Of a DNA stretch of 64,000 bases, positions 41,785 through 51,853 are shown piece after piece. A program made the translations under genes and the position numbers. How positions within the stretch are numbered: the first letter of the stretch is position 1; every line of letters starts with the position of its first letter. The notes below the pieces were generated by a model that saw only the letters and a program-made list of their open reading frames with translations, was not told the DNA's origin and searched no databases. The stretch comes from Candidatus Izimoplasma sp. HR2. Its GTDB lineage: Bacteria; Bacillota_I; Bacilli_A; Izemoplasmatales; Izemoplasmataceae. Where the stretch lies: NCBI GenBank assembly GCA_000753575.1, contig JRFF01000026.1:1-64000 (forward strand). The letters run 5' to 3'.

Positions 41785-44403
41785 ATGAAAAGAATTTATA
41801 TGTTTGGTGAGGGTACTAAAGAACAAAAGAATCTACTTGGTGGAAAAGGTGCTAACTTATCAGAAATGAAAACGATGGGTGTTCCTGTTCCGGCTGGTTA
41901 CACTATCACTACTGACATGTGTGTTGATTACTATAAAAACGGAGGAAAAAACTCTGATGCATTATTAGCTGATATGCATGAATATACAGCTAAATTAGAA
42001 AAAGAAACTGGAAAAGAATTTGGTAGTTCTACTGATCCATTACTAGTTTCAGTACGTTCAGGGGCTAGAGTTTCTATGCCTGGTATGATGGACACTGTAT
42101 TAAACTTAGGTTTAACTGATGTTGCTGTTGAAGCAATGATTGAAAAAACTGGAAATCCAAAATTTGTATGGGATATCTATAGAAGATTTATCCATATGTT
42201 TGGTGAAGTTGTTCAAGGTGTTGAATATGAATTATTCGCTGCAGTACTTGATAACTTAAAAGAAGATAAAGGTTATGACAGTGATTTATTATTAGTTGCT
42301 GAAGATTGGAAAACAGTTTCTAAAGCTTATTTAGCTATCGTCGAAAAAGCAACTGGAGCTCCATTCCCACAAGATCCTTTTACTCAATTAGAAATGGCTG
42401 TTAATGCAGTATTTGAATCATGGTATTCAGATAGAGCTAAGATTTATCGTGACCATAATGGAATCGATCATACTTGGGGAACTGCAGTAAACGTTCAACA
42501 AATGGTATTTGGTAATACTGGAGAAGAATCTGGTACTGGTGTATTATTCACTAGAAATCCAAAAACTGGAGAAAAAGAAATATTTGGTGAATTCTTATTC
42601 AATGCACAAGGTGAAGACATTGTTGCTGGAATTCGAACTCCACTTAAATTAGAAGAACTTAACGTTTATAATCCAACTCTTTATAAAGAGTTAACTGATA
42701 TCTTGGATAATTTAGAAGCTCATTATAAAGATGTTCAAGATGTTGAGTTTACAATTGAAGATGGTATTTTATACATTCTTCAAACAAGAAATGGTAAAAG
42801 AACTGCTGCAGCAGGAGTGAAAATTGCTGTAGATATGGTTGCTGAAGGATTATTAACTAAAAAAGAAGCTGTTGCTTCTATTGATGTTTTTGCTCTTGAT
42901 CAATTATTACACCCAGTATTTGATGAAGTTGCACTTGAAAACGGGGAGTACGTAACTGAAGGTTTAGCTGCATCTCCTGGTGCTGCAACTGGTAAAATCG
43001 TATTTTCTTCTGAAAAAGCTGCTACTTTAAAAGAAGAAACTGGAGAAAAATTATTATTATTTAGAAAAGAAACTTCACCTGAAGATATCGAAGGTATGAT
43101 CGTTTGTGAAGGTTTCGTTACTCAACTTGGTGGAATGACATCACATGCCGCAGTTGTAGCACGTGGAATGGGTAAATGTTGTGTTTCTGGTTGTGGAGCT
43201 CTTCAAATTAATGAAGAAGAAGGTTACATGATTATTAACGGTAAAAAATATCCTGAGTTAACTCCATTCAGTATTGATGGTACAACTGGTAAATTATACG
43301 CTGGAACTGTTGAAACTAAATCAGCATCATTCAGTGAAGATTTCCAAACTATCCTTGAATGGTCAAAAGAAATTAAATTCTTAGGTGTTAAAGCAAATGC
43401 TGATAATGAAAGAGATAGTTTAACTGCTTTATCATTCGGAGCTGAAGGAATTGGTCTTTGTAGAACTGAACATATGTTCTTCGATGATACAAGAATTACT
43501 GACGTTCGTAGATTCATTATTGCTAATGACCTTGAAGAAAGAGAATTAGCGTTAACAAAATTATTACCTCATCAATTAAAAGACTTCACTGAAATCTTTA
43601 ATGCGATGGATGGTAAAACTGTATGTATTCGTTTATTAGATCCACCACTACATGAATTCTTACCTCAAGCTGATGAAGTAGACGAAGTTGCAGGGAAACT
43701 AAATATTACTCCTGATAGATTACATAGAGCACTTGAAACATTACATGAATTCAACCCAATGTTAGGTCATAGAGGTTGTAGATTAGGTGTTTCTTATCCA
43801 GAACTTAGTGTTATGCAAACTAAAGCAATCATTATGGCTGCTATAAATGTTACTAAAGCTGGTAAAGTTGTTAAACCTGAAATAATGGTACCACTTATTT
43901 CTACTATTAAAGAGTTAACTTATTTAACTGAATTTATTAAAGAAACTGCAGATGCTTTAATAGCTGAAGCAGGAATTAAATTAGAATACAAAGTTGGAAC
44001 TATGGTTGAAACTCCTAGAGCTGCATTAATTGGAGAACAAATTGGTGAAAACGCAGACTTCATTAGTTTCGGAACAAATGACTTAACTCAAATGACATTT
44101 GGATTTAGTCGTGACGATGCTGGTAAATTCTTAAAAGATTATAAGACTAAAAATATTTTAAACTCAGATCCATTTGCTGCTGTAGATCAAACTGGTGTTG
44201 GTCAATTAGTTAAAATAGCAACAAAAGATGTTCAAAAAGTTAATAAAGATATCGTAGTTGGTGTATGTGGTGAACATGGTGGAGAACCAACAAGTATTGA
44301 ATTCTTCCACAATTCAGGATTAGATTATGTATCTTGTTCTCCATTTAGAATTCCAGTAGCAATAGTTGCTGCTGCACAAGCACAATTAAAAAATAAAAGA
44401 TAA
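41785..44403 (+). CDS. ppdK: Pyruvate, phosphate dikinase
   Basis: This enzyme interconverts pyruvate+ATP+Pi and PEP+AMP+PPi; in fermenters it can act as a PPi-saving glycolytic step or in gluconeogenesis. The 872-residue protein has the ATP-grasp N-terminal domain (GGKGANLSEM at 19-28), the phosphohistidine loop GGMTSHAAVVARGMGK near residue 450, and a PEP/pyruvate barrel with GLCRTEHMFF near 557 and the catalytic cysteine in GVCGEHGGEP near 830. The SD is AAAGGTG. Two cre-like sites upstream suggest control by sugar supply. Confidence 0.97.
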   Translation: MKRIYMFGEGTKEQKNLLGGKGANLSEMKTMGVPVPAGYTITTDMCVDYYKNGGKNSDALLADMHEYTAKLEKETGKEFGSSTDPLLVSVRSGARVSMPGMMDTVLNLGLTDVAVEAMIEKTGNPKFVWDIYRRFIHMFGEVVQGVEYELFAAVLDNLKEDKGYDSDLLLVAEDWKTVSKAYLAIVEKATGAPFPQDPFTQLEMAVNAVFESWYSDRAKIYRDHNGIDHTWGTAVNVQQMVFGNTGEESGTGVLFTRNPKTGEKEIFGEFLFNAQGEDIVAGIRTPLKLEELNVYNPTLYKELTDILDNLEAHYKDVQDVEFTIEDGILYILQTRNGKRTAAAGVKIAVDMVAEGLLTKKEAVASIDVFALDQLLHPVFDEVALENGEYVTEGLAASPGAATGKIVFSSEKAATLKEETGEKLLLFRKETSPEDIEGMIVCEGFVTQLGGMTSHAAVVARGMGKCCVSGCGALQINEEEGYMIINGKKYPELTPFSIDGTTGKLYAGTVETKSASFSEDFQTILEWSKEIKFLGVKANADNERDSLTALSFGAEGIGLCRTEHMFFDDTRITDVRRFIIANDLEERELALTKLLPHQLKDFTEIFNAMDGKTVCIRLLDPPLHEFLPQADEVDEVAGKLNITPDRLHRALETLHEFNPMLGHRGCRLGVSYPELSVMQTKAIIMAAINVTKAGKVVKPEIMVPLISTIKELTYLTEFIKETADALIAEAGIKLEYKVGTMVETPRAALIGEQIGENADFISFGTNDLTQMTFGFSRDDAGKFLKDYKTKNILNSDPFAAVDQTGVGQLVKIATKDVQKVNKDIVVGVCGEHGGEPTSIEFFHNSGLDYVSCSPFRIPVAIVAAAQAQLKNKR

Positions 44404-44415
44404 TTAAATAATATT

Positions 44416-44444
44416 AAAGCACTGAAATTTTCAGTGCTTTTTTA
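44416..44444 (+). terminator. Terminator after ppdK
   Basis: AAAGCACTGA and TCAGTGCTTT form a 10-bp stem with a short loop and T run. Confidence 0.94.
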
Positions 44445-44565
44445 TATAAAATGAACAAGATTGATGAATACACTTGCTTTTATGAAATATTTTCATCAGT
44501 TTTAAAAATTATTTTCATCAAAAAAGACTTTGTTTTATACACTCATAAGATTTTTTTTTTTTTTG
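44445..44565. other. AT-rich intergenic stretch with a 14-T homopolymer
   Basis: No supported gene is present. The stretch ends in fourteen T (44551-44564) immediately upstream of the -35 box of the carbohydrate locus. Read on the other strand it is an A-tract, which could act as an UP element or bend. Confidence 0.6.
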
Positions 44566-44594
44566 TTGCATAATGAAAGGGTTCACATTATAAT
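44566..44594 (+). promoter_or_regulatory. Promoter of the 44.7-64 kb carbohydrate locus
   Basis: TTGCAT (44566-44571) and TATAAT (44589-44594) are separated by 17 bases. Transcription would start near 44601, on top of the first operator, giving a leader of about 167 bases. A second TATAAT at 44744-44749 with a poorer -35 in the second operator is an alternative promoter. Confidence 0.75.
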
Positions 44595-44599
44595 AGAAA

Positions 44600-44613
44600 T
44601 GTAACGCTTCGAT
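44600..44613 (+). promoter_or_regulatory. LacI-type operator O1 (imperfect)
   Basis: TGTAACGCTTCGAT overlaps the predicted start site. AACGCTTCGATA differs from the corresponding part of the perfect operator at 44721 by one base. Confidence 0.55.
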
Positions 44614-44720
44614 ACAGTTTTTAATTCTGCTATAAATCAACATTATTATTCATAACTTTAGGATTATTTAAGTGAGTATGCATCCTATAAAAGTTTTGAA
44701 TAAATTTTTTTATAATTTAG

Positions 44721-44734
44721 TCGAAACGTTTCGA
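44721..44734 (+). promoter_or_regulatory. LacI-type operator O2 (perfect palindrome)
   Basis: TCGAAACGTTTCGA is a perfect 14-base palindrome with the central ACGT typical of LacI-family sites. It is 122 bases downstream of O1 and 34 bases before the first gene. The LacI regulator at 62408 in the same locus is the likely binder, possibly joining both sites by looping. Confidence 0.75.
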
Positions 44735-44767
44735 TAATAGATTTATAATATATAAGGAGGAAACAAA

Positions 44768-47335
44768 ATGAAAGTAATTTCAAGGTTTTTTACCCTAACG
44801 TTACTAATTGGGGGAGTATTCACTCTAAGTGCGTGTAAACAAGATGATCCTGTGATTGATCCAATTACAGAATACAATGCATTAGGAGAATGGTTGGATG
44901 GCGGAGATAGCGTTTATACTATCGATACTAATACAGATGAAGAATTGTCATTTTTATATGATAAATTGACATTTGCTTATGGAAACATGAATAAAGAGAT
45001 ATTAGATGATTTATCTAGTTTTAAGAAATTAGTGGTTACTGCTGAAGGTAGTGGTACTATGCTTTTGAAATTAGAAACTGATTCTGGAGATTCAAAAGAA
45101 ATTAGTTTAAACATTACTGGAGTAACAGGTTCATATGAATGGAATTTAATAAGTGATTCTGAATTTTTAGGTAATGTTACAAGCATAGTAATTATTTCAG
45201 CTCCCGGAAAAGAGGATTCTATTGGAGACATTACAATTACTAAATTAATATTTTCTGTAGATGTTGCTGAGAATTTTATTATTCAAACAGACTTTAACAA
45301 TATCCCACAAAATGTAGTTGAATATGATGGTGTTGAAGACACATTTGATTTCAATTCAAAATGGGAAAATTTCTCAGAAGAAATTTACACAGTTGTATAT
45401 GATTCAGATACAGCGGATGTTTCTTTTGATAAAGGTGCTGGATTTGAATGGAGTGCTTTAAAAGTTTCTGTTCAAGGAGACTTTTCAGATTTTAATTACA
45501 TTGTTTTAAAAGTTTCAGGTACTGAGGGTCAAAAACTGCTTGCTAAACCAAATGATTTTGGTGATTATGAAAATTATGTTTTCTTAAATTCTGAAGAACA
45601 AGAACTAGTTTTAGACATATCAGAAATGACTGATGCTGAGAAAAATTCAATTACAGTAATTTATTTATTTGGTGCAGCAGGACTTGCTCCTGTAACTGGA
45701 TTTTTTACTATACATGAAGCATTTTTTGCTGAAGAGTATACATATGCAGCTCCAGTTGTAGTTAAAAACATATATGTGTCAGGGGATTCATTCTCAATAG
45801 CACATTGGTATGACGGTGGAGATAACAACTACACAATTACAACTAGTAGTACTGACACAATTATTGATTACACTAAAAATGGTGAATGGACATATGCGAT
45901 TTCAAATATTGAAGGAGACTTGTCTTTATTCACAAAAATAGTGGTAGAAATTACAGGTGTTGAAAATAAAACAGCTTTATTAAAAGTTGAAGGTGCAACA
46001 GGCGCAAAAGAAGAAGCAATAACTTTTGATGGTACTAGACAAACAATAACAATTGATTTGTCAACAATGACTGAAGTCCAAAGAGAAACAATTAGCAAAT
46101 TCTTAATATTTGCTGCTCAAGGGTCAGCTATTGGAACTGGCTTAATCACAGTTCATAACATAACATTTATGAAAGCAGGATTAAATATCAATAATCTATG
46201 GATTGAAAATGATCTTGATACTTATGACCCTACATATGATGGTTCAAAAACTGTAGTTGATTACACTAAAATTGCAGGTCAAGAATGGTCGTTTATGAAG
46301 GCAGATTTCACTGCTATTGATGTAAGTGAATATAATACATTAACTTTAGTATTAGATGGAACATCAGGTAATCAAGTATTAATTAAAGCTAATGATGATG
46401 GAGCTACTGAACAATGGGTAACATTTGGTGATAATCCAATTACCGTTGTTGTTACAGCTGAAGCATTCACTAATGTAGTAATATTTGCTGAAGGTGGAAC
46501 TGCACCAGCAAGTGGTACATTTGAAGTGTTAGAAGCATCTTTAGGTTTCGTTGCTGAAGAAGTAGCTCTGGATTTAACTACAGTTGTCGACTTCACAGAA
46601 GGAACATTTGTAGAAGGAGATGCTGGAACTTATACATTCACTGTATTAGACGGAACAACGGTTGTTGATTACGTTAAAGGTATTGGACAAGAATGGATAT
46701 TTGGGAAAATTGATTTTGATCAAGAATTAGTTGCAGGATTAAATACAATGACTTTAGTACTTGATGGTACTTCAGGAACTCAAGTACTACTTAAACCTAA
46801 TGATAACGGAGCTTTAGAACATTGGGTAACATTTGGTGATGACCCAATTAGTGTTGTTATTAATGCTGATAACTTTAGTAATTTAATTTTCTTCGCTGAA
46901 GCAGGATTAGCAGATTTAACAGGACAATTTACAATAATTAGTGCAACATTATCATATTCAGCAACATTTAGTGATTGGGTAGATAATGGAGATGCTGCGT
47001 ACACAATCACTAATACTGATGGAGTTGTAAGTGTTGATTATACTAAATTGGCAGGTCAAGAATGGGCTAATATGAAAATTGAATTTGACCCAGAATTAGT
47101 ATTTGGATTAAATACATTATCAATTACTTTAACTGGAACAGTTGGAGAAACAATATTAGTTAAGCCTAATGATGATGGAGCTTTAGAACAATCAATTACT
47201 TTTACTGATGATCAACCAATTACGATTACAGTTACTGCTAATTCATTTAGTAACATTATTATATTTGTAATGCCTAATACGGCACCTGCAAGTGGTTCAT
47301 TTGAAATCAACGAAGTTGTAATATATTTCGAGTAA
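44768..47335 (+). CDS. Six-repeat surface lipoprotein, probable glycan-binding protein
   Basis: The 855-residue protein has a signal peptide with lipobox LSAC (Cys23). The rest is six diverged units of about 120 residues, starting roughly at residues 41, 198, 346, 477, 608 and 734. Each contains aromatic/acidic W-x-D/E-G-x-x-x-Y-T, a central xEW...K, L-x-G-T-x-G-x-x-L-x-K-x-N-D, and ends G-x-F-x-I/V-x-E/A. The pattern of beta strands and conserved Trp resembles carbohydrate-binding beta-sandwiches (CBM-like), but I cannot name a family. Units 4-6 are the most alike. It is the first gene after the regulated promoter, with TAAGGAGG as SD, and probably holds polysaccharide at the cell surface. 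Confidence 0.85.
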   Translation: MKVISRFFTLTLLIGGVFTLSACKQDDPVIDPITEYNALGEWLDGGDSVYTIDTNTDEELSFLYDKLTFAYGNMNKEILDDLSSFKKLVVTAEGSGTMLLKLETDSGDSKEISLNITGVTGSYEWNLISDSEFLGNVTSIVIISAPGKEDSIGDITITKLIFSVDVAENFIIQTDFNNIPQNVVEYDGVEDTFDFNSKWENFSEEIYTVVYDSDTADVSFDKGAGFEWSALKVSVQGDFSDFNYIVLKVSGTEGQKLLAKPNDFGDYENYVFLNSEEQELVLDISEMTDAEKNSITVIYLFGAAGLAPVTGFFTIHEAFFAEEYTYAAPVVVKNIYVSGDSFSIAHWYDGGDNNYTITTSSTDTIIDYTKNGEWTYAISNIEGDLSLFTKIVVEITGVENKTALLKVEGATGAKEEAITFDGTRQTITIDLSTMTEVQRETISKFLIFAAQGSAIGTGLITVHNITFMKAGLNINNLWIENDLDTYDPTYDGSKTVVDYTKIAGQEWSFMKADFTAIDVSEYNTLTLVLDGTSGNQVLIKANDDGATEQWVTFGDNPITVVVTAEAFTNVVIFAEGGTAPASGTFEVLEASLGFVAEEVALDLTTVVDFTEGTFVEGDAGTYTFTVLDGTTVVDYVKGIGQEWIFGKIDFDQELVAGLNTMTLVLDGTSGTQVLLKPNDNGALEHWVTFGDDPISVVINADNFSNLIFFAEAGLADLTGQFTIISATLSYSATFSDWVDNGDAAYTITNTDGVVSVDYTKLAGQEWANMKIEFDPELVFGLNTLSITLTGTVGETILVKPNDDGALEQSITFTDDQPITITVTANSFSNIIIFVMPNTAPASGSFEINEVVIYFE

Positions 47336-47360
47336 CACAATATTGAATATTTTAAAATAA

Positions 47361-47408
47361 TATACTTGAAGTTGCCATAGCCTCTCAGCAATGGCAACTT
47401 CAAGTATA
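47361..47408 (+). repeat. Perfect 18-bp hairpin without T run (intercistronic stabiliser or processing site)
   Basis: Bases 47361-47378 are the exact inverted complement of 47391-47408, with a 12-base loop. The sequence after it is AAGATAAATA, so it is not a standard terminator. It lies 25 bases after the lipoprotein stop and 22 bases before the binding-protein start, a position typical for mRNA 3'-end stabilisers. Confidence 0.85.
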
Positions 47409-47430
47409 AAGATAAATATAGGAGGATCGT

Positions 47431-48870
47431 ATGAAAAAATTATTAGTTGTAGTAACAATTACTTTGTTATTGTTTACTTTGTCTGCTTGTAAAGAAGACA
47501 AAGTACCAGATGACAGAATTATTATAACTTATGCATCATGGAATTTAGGTAGTCCTGATACTTTGGAAACAAATATGGAACGCTTAATGATTGATGCATT
47601 TATGGAAGAAAATCCTAACATCAGAGTAGATATTATTGAAAGACCAAAAGTGCCTGGGACTAACGGTGATATGGATTGGAATGAATTTCTTGCAGCAAGA
47701 GCATCTACACAAACTTTACCAGATGTATTTCAATCAGATAACATACCTTATTATGTAATCAACGATTGGACTTACAATATTTCTGATATTGCATTAGCCG
47801 ATAGTGAGTTTTTAAATATTAGTGAAGACATTAGAGGCGTAGCAACATATAATGATAAAGTAATGGGTATTCCAAATGCAGTATTTTATGCAGGATATAT
47901 TGTTAATAAAACATTGTATGAATATCAAGGGCAAACAGCTCCTGATTTAGACACAACGATGGAAGAATTTCTTACATTAACAAAAGCCGCTGCAGATCAT
48001 AATTCAAGTACTAATCAAGGTGTTATTGGATTAGAGGGTATTGAACATATCATTCATTGGTATCCAGCACAATTAAATGAGAATTTAGGATGGTATACTC
48101 TTAATGAAGATGGTTTTAATCTTGATTCAAGTGAATTTGGAGATTCAATTAGTTTATACAGAGATTTAGCTACTGATTCTTCATTTGTTTGGGAGGCATT
48201 ACTGAGTGCTTCTGCAGTAGAAGATTCAGGTGTTGATATCTCTACAATGTTCCCAGAACCTGTAGGTGCATATTTTGATAACGGTGCAATACTTGCAAAA
48301 TGGTTTTATTCTTGGGACTTTGGATGGATTCAAACAAAAATTAATGATGGTGATTACCCTTGGGAATTAGATTTTATAGGGACACCTGTTGTAAATGGAA
48401 ATAAAAGTGTACCAATTGTAGCTGACTTCTTTACATTAGCTTCAAATACAGATTATCCAGAAGAAGCATACTTATTATCAAAATGGATGGGATTTGGTGT
48501 AGATGGATATTTAAAAAGAATTGAATTGAGTACAACAGTACCAGGTATTTCAAAAGTCAACTTTGCTCCAATACAAAATGATGTTCAGCTTTTAGATGCT
48601 TATTTTGAACTGTATCCTGGATTACCTGGATTAAGAACAATTATTGAAGCGGGATCATTTATTGTAGAACCACCTAAATACATGCCAGGATATATTGATG
48701 CACGTTACCAAGGTACATTTGATGCAGACAATAAAATGAGTGATGTTATTAACTCATTGTTAAGTGGTGAGATACAATATGCTGATATTAAAGTTGCTTT
48801 AAATACTCAAGCAAATAATCTTTATAATCAAGCAAAAACTTTGTTTGATGATGCATTATCTGACAAATAA
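47431..48870 (+). CDS. ABC sugar-binding lipoprotein (family 1 extracellular solute-binding protein)
   Basis: The 479-residue protein has signal peptide and lipobox LSAC (Cys20). The mature part follows family-1 solute-binding proteins: IITYASWNLGSPD strand at the start, MIDAFMEENPNIRVDII near residue 52, SDNIPYYVINDW near 101, and a YPEEAYLLSKWMG helix near 345. It should capture oligosaccharides for one of the permease pairs that follow. AGGAGG precedes ATG. No ATPase gene is nearby, so a shared MsmK-type ATPase elsewhere is likely. Confidence 0.92.
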   Translation: MKKLLVVVTITLLLFTLSACKEDKVPDDRIIITYASWNLGSPDTLETNMERLMIDAFMEENPNIRVDIIERPKVPGTNGDMDWNEFLAARASTQTLPDVFQSDNIPYYVINDWTYNISDIALADSEFLNISEDIRGVATYNDKVMGIPNAVFYAGYIVNKTLYEYQGQTAPDLDTTMEEFLTLTKAAADHNSSTNQGVIGLEGIEHIIHWYPAQLNENLGWYTLNEDGFNLDSSEFGDSISLYRDLATDSSFVWEALLSASAVEDSGVDISTMFPEPVGAYFDNGAILAKWFYSWDFGWIQTKINDGDYPWELDFIGTPVVNGNKSVPIVADFFTLASNTDYPEEAYLLSKWMGFGVDGYLKRIELSTTVPGISKVNFAPIQNDVQLLDAYFELYPGLPGLRTIIEAGSFIVEPPKYMPGYIDARYQGTFDADNKMSDVINSLLSGEIQYADIKVALNTQANNLYNQAKTLFDDALSDK

Positions 48871-48903
48871 CTAAATTGCTTATTAGTTTAAGGAGGAACC
48901 AAG

Positions 48904-51852
48904 ATGAAAAAAGCGAAGTTATATATTGTTATATTAGTAATAACAATTTCATCTGTCTTACTTTTCAATTTAATAAATTCAGAAAAGGATTTTTTTCCTG
49001 AATTTGCGAATTATGAATTAATTTCTGTGGAGGGCACTTATTCTGCATTTATTAACGAACACAAAAGTGATTATATTGAAAATAAGGTATCGTACCAAAT
49101 TGACTATGAGGATTTTAATTTAGCAATTGGAGAAGTTGTTTCTGACGGTTACTTCGATTGGAGTTCTGACACATCAATAACTACATACTTTGAAGTAAAT
49201 GAGGAGGGGTTATACCTTGTTTACTTTGATTATGTATCTATTACAGAAACACATATGCCTGTTACAATGGATTTAACTATTAACGGTGAAAAACCATATG
49301 AAGAATTAAATCAAATTATTTTAGATACTTTGTGGACAGAGGATAATTCTGAGTTTAATATTGATCGTTATGGAAATGATGTTTTTAATGAACAAAGCAT
49401 TTACGAGGAATTCCTTGTAAAATCTCTTCGCGATTCTGAAAGATTATATGAAGATGGATTATATATTTATTTAGAAAGCGGAGTTAACGAATTGGTTTTT
49501 AATAAGAGTGCTGGACATATAAAAATCAAATCAATTTCAATTGGTACTCAACCTGAATATGGAACATATGATGAATATATGCAGTTATATAGTGATAAAC
49601 CAATAATCGAGATGTATTCAGAAAAAATAGAAGTAGAAGATACATTGTATAAAAATTCTTCAACTATAATACCTGGGATAAATAGAGACCCATTAGTAGA
49701 ACCATTTTCTTTAACAAAATTAAAATTAAATGTATTGGGAACCGATACATATGATTTACCTGGAGATTCAGTAACCTGGATGCCTAGTATCACTAAAGCA
49801 GGTCTCTATAACTTAACTTTTAAAGTTAACCAAAATACTGATAATCGAACAATGTATCGCACGCTCTACATTAATAACAAGATTCCATATGATGAAGCAA
49901 AGCACTTAGTGTTTGAATATTCGAATGATTGGAACAATATTTCTATAAGAGGTTTCAAAGAAGAACCCTTAATGATTTATTTGGAACCTGGAGACACTAT
50001 TACTCTTGAAGTTGATGGAACATTATTTAATTCAATATTAGTTAAATTAGATAGTTTAGCATCAGAAATCGCTCAACTTGGACTTGATATTACAAAACTA
50101 ACGAAAAACAATTCGGATCAAGGAATAGACTGGGACATTCCTGCTCATTTTCCTACAGTAGAAGCTGACTTAAGTCGTTGGATAGATGATTTAAATGAAA
50201 TTAATGATACCTTAAGGACTCTTTTTGGTTATGAAGATGATTCAAAAATTATGAAGGACTTTGAGGCTGCGATACTAAAAATAAAAATAATTCAGGATGA
50301 TGTAAATGAATTACCACGAAGATTAACTGCTATTTCAACTGGTTCTTCTTCAGCGCTCCAATTAATAACAAATCAAACTGATATAATAAAATCACAAAGC
50401 ATGATTATAGATGCTTTGTATATACATTCAAATGATGTTGACTTAGAGGATGCAAATCCATCTTTTGTTAACTCTTTCTTAATAAGTGTACAAAGGTTTT
50501 TCTTATCTTTTATAGACACAACTTATTTAAATAAAGCAGATGAATATGAGCTTGAAGTATGGGTAAATAGATCAAGACAATTTACTGACATAATACAACA
50601 ACTTGCTGATTCTGATTTTACAGAAGAAACAGGGATAAGTGTTAAAGTATCACTTATTAAAGATGACAGTAAACTACTCTTATCCAATTCAGCTAACCAG
50701 CAACCTGATATAGCTATGGGAGTTTCAGCATGGATTCCTATAGAATACGGAATGCGTGGAATGCTTTATGACATGAGAGAAGCAGATAACTATTTAGAAA
50801 TTCTTTCAATATATAATCAGGAGCAATTAGTTCCAATGGTTTATGATGATCATCTATATGGGTTACCTGAAACCCAAAACTTTTATGTTTTGTTTTATAG
50901 AAAAGATATTATAGTTGACCAACTTGGATTAGAAGTTCCATCGACATGGGATGACGTAATTAATATATTGCCTATATTGAATCGTAATGGTATGAGTTAC
51001 TATATTCCATTATCTTCAAGTAGTGCATTTAAATCTTTTGACTCAACTGCACCATTTATTTATCAATTTGGTGGCTCTATATATGCTGAAGATGGTTTTA
51101 CAAGTGCTATTGATGAAGAAGAAAGTATAGAAGCTTTGGAATTCATGACAGATTTATATCTTGAATATGGGACTCCAGTACAAACTTCTAGTTTCTTTAA
51201 TGAATTTAGAAATGGTACTGCACCAATTGGAATAGGTGACTTTGGGATGTATTTACAACTTATTAATGCAGCATCTGATATACGAGGTTTGTGGGATATT
51301 GCTATTGTTCCTGGAGTTGAAACTGTAACATATAACAAAGACTTAGATTCATATGAATCAACAATTAATAGATCTATGCCAGGAGCTCAACAATCGACAA
51401 TTATTTTTGAGAAAAGTGATAAAAAAGATGAAGCTTGGGAATTTTTATCATGGTGGATGTCTACTGAAACACAAGTTAAGTACTCTGAAAGACTTTTAAA
51501 TACATTAGGAAGTCAATATATTTGGAATTCTGCGAATATGGAAGCTTTTTCTATGTTAAGAATTGATTTAACACATAAAGTTACAATACTTGAACAATGG
51601 GAACATCTAAAAGAAGTTCCTAAAATTCCAGGATCATATATAATTGAAAGAGAAATTTCGAATGTATGGAACAACGTTGTATACAATGATGTGAATTTAC
51701 GTAGTTCAATAAGCGAAGCAAAAATAAAGATTGATAAAGAAGTAACTCGTAAAATGCAAGAGTTTGAATATATTGATTCTCAAGGTAATGTAATTCGTAC
51801 ATTTATCTTACCTAATAAAGAAGACATAAAAAAATGGTTTGGAGGTGAATAA
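48904..51852 (+). CDS. Giant membrane-anchored solute-binding protein with N-terminal beta-sandwich domains
   Basis: The 982-residue protein begins with a membrane helix (about 5-24) but no lipobox. Two related beta-rich domains follow (about 35-215 and 250-385), each with a GLY-x-V/L-x-F core and a later (I)N-x-(K)xPY(E/D)EA/E segment, resembling galactose-binding folds. A helical spacer (about 385-540) leads into a family-1 solute-binding domain (about 548-880) with [16 protein letters not shown] near 658 and [12 protein letters not shown] near 680. Its permeases are encoded directly after it. Similar very large binding proteins occur in glycan loci of Paenibacillus-type Firmicutes. GGAGG is the SD. 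Confidence 0.85.
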   Translation: MKKAKLYIVILVITISSVLLFNLINSEKDFFPEFANYELISVEGTYSAFINEHKSDYIENKVSYQIDYEDFNLAIGEVVSDGYFDWSSDTSITTYFEVNEEGLYLVYFDYVSITETHMPVTMDLTINGEKPYEELNQIILDTLWTEDNSEFNIDRYGNDVFNEQSIYEEFLVKSLRDSERLYEDGLYIYLESGVNELVFNKSAGHIKIKSISIGTQPEYGTYDEYMQLYSDKPIIEMYSEKIEVEDTLYKNSSTIIPGINRDPLVEPFSLTKLKLNVLGTDTYDLPGDSVTWMPSITKAGLYNLTFKVNQNTDNRTMYRTLYINNKIPYDEAKHLVFEYSNDWNNISIRGFKEEPLMIYLEPGDTITLEVDGTLFNSILVKLDSLASEIAQLGLDITKLTKNNSDQGIDWDIPAHFPTVEADLSRWIDDLNEINDTLRTLFGYEDDSKIMKDFEAAILKIKIIQDDVNELPRRLTAISTGSSSALQLITNQTDIIKSQSMIIDALYIHSNDVDLEDANPSFVNSFLISVQRFFLSFIDTTYLNKADEYELEVWVNRSRQFTDIIQQLADSDFTEETGISVKVSLIKDDSKLLLSNSANQQPDIAMGVSAWIPIEYGMRGMLYDMREADNYLEILSIYNQEQLVPMVYDDHLYGLPETQNFYVLFYRKDIIVDQLGLEVPSTWDDVINILPILNRNGMSYYIPLSSSSAFKSFDSTAPFIYQFGGSIYAEDGFTSAIDEEESIEALEFMTDLYLEYGTPVQTSSFFNEFRNGTAPIGIGDFGMYLQLINAASDIRGLWDIAIVPGVETVTYNKDLDSYESTINRSMPGAQQSTIIFEKSDKKDEAWEFLSWWMSTETQVKYSERLLNTLGSQYIWNSANMEAFSMLRIDLTHKVTILEQWEHLKEVPKIPGSYIIEREISNVWNNVVYNDVNLRSSISEAKIKIDKEVTRKMQEFEYIDSQGNVIRTFILPNKEDIKKWFGGE

Positions 51853-51853
51853 T

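Noticed and set aside
44451-44573. A 40-codon open frame after ppdK that runs through the 14-T tract
   Set aside because: It has no SD, encodes a Phe run only because of the T tract, and overlaps the -35 box of the next promoter.
44977-47403. Several minus-strand open frames opposite the repeat lipoprotein (e.g. 46372-46596, 46780-47010)
   Set aside because: They recur at equivalent places in each repeat and have no SD or protein-like composition, so they are shadows of the coding strand.
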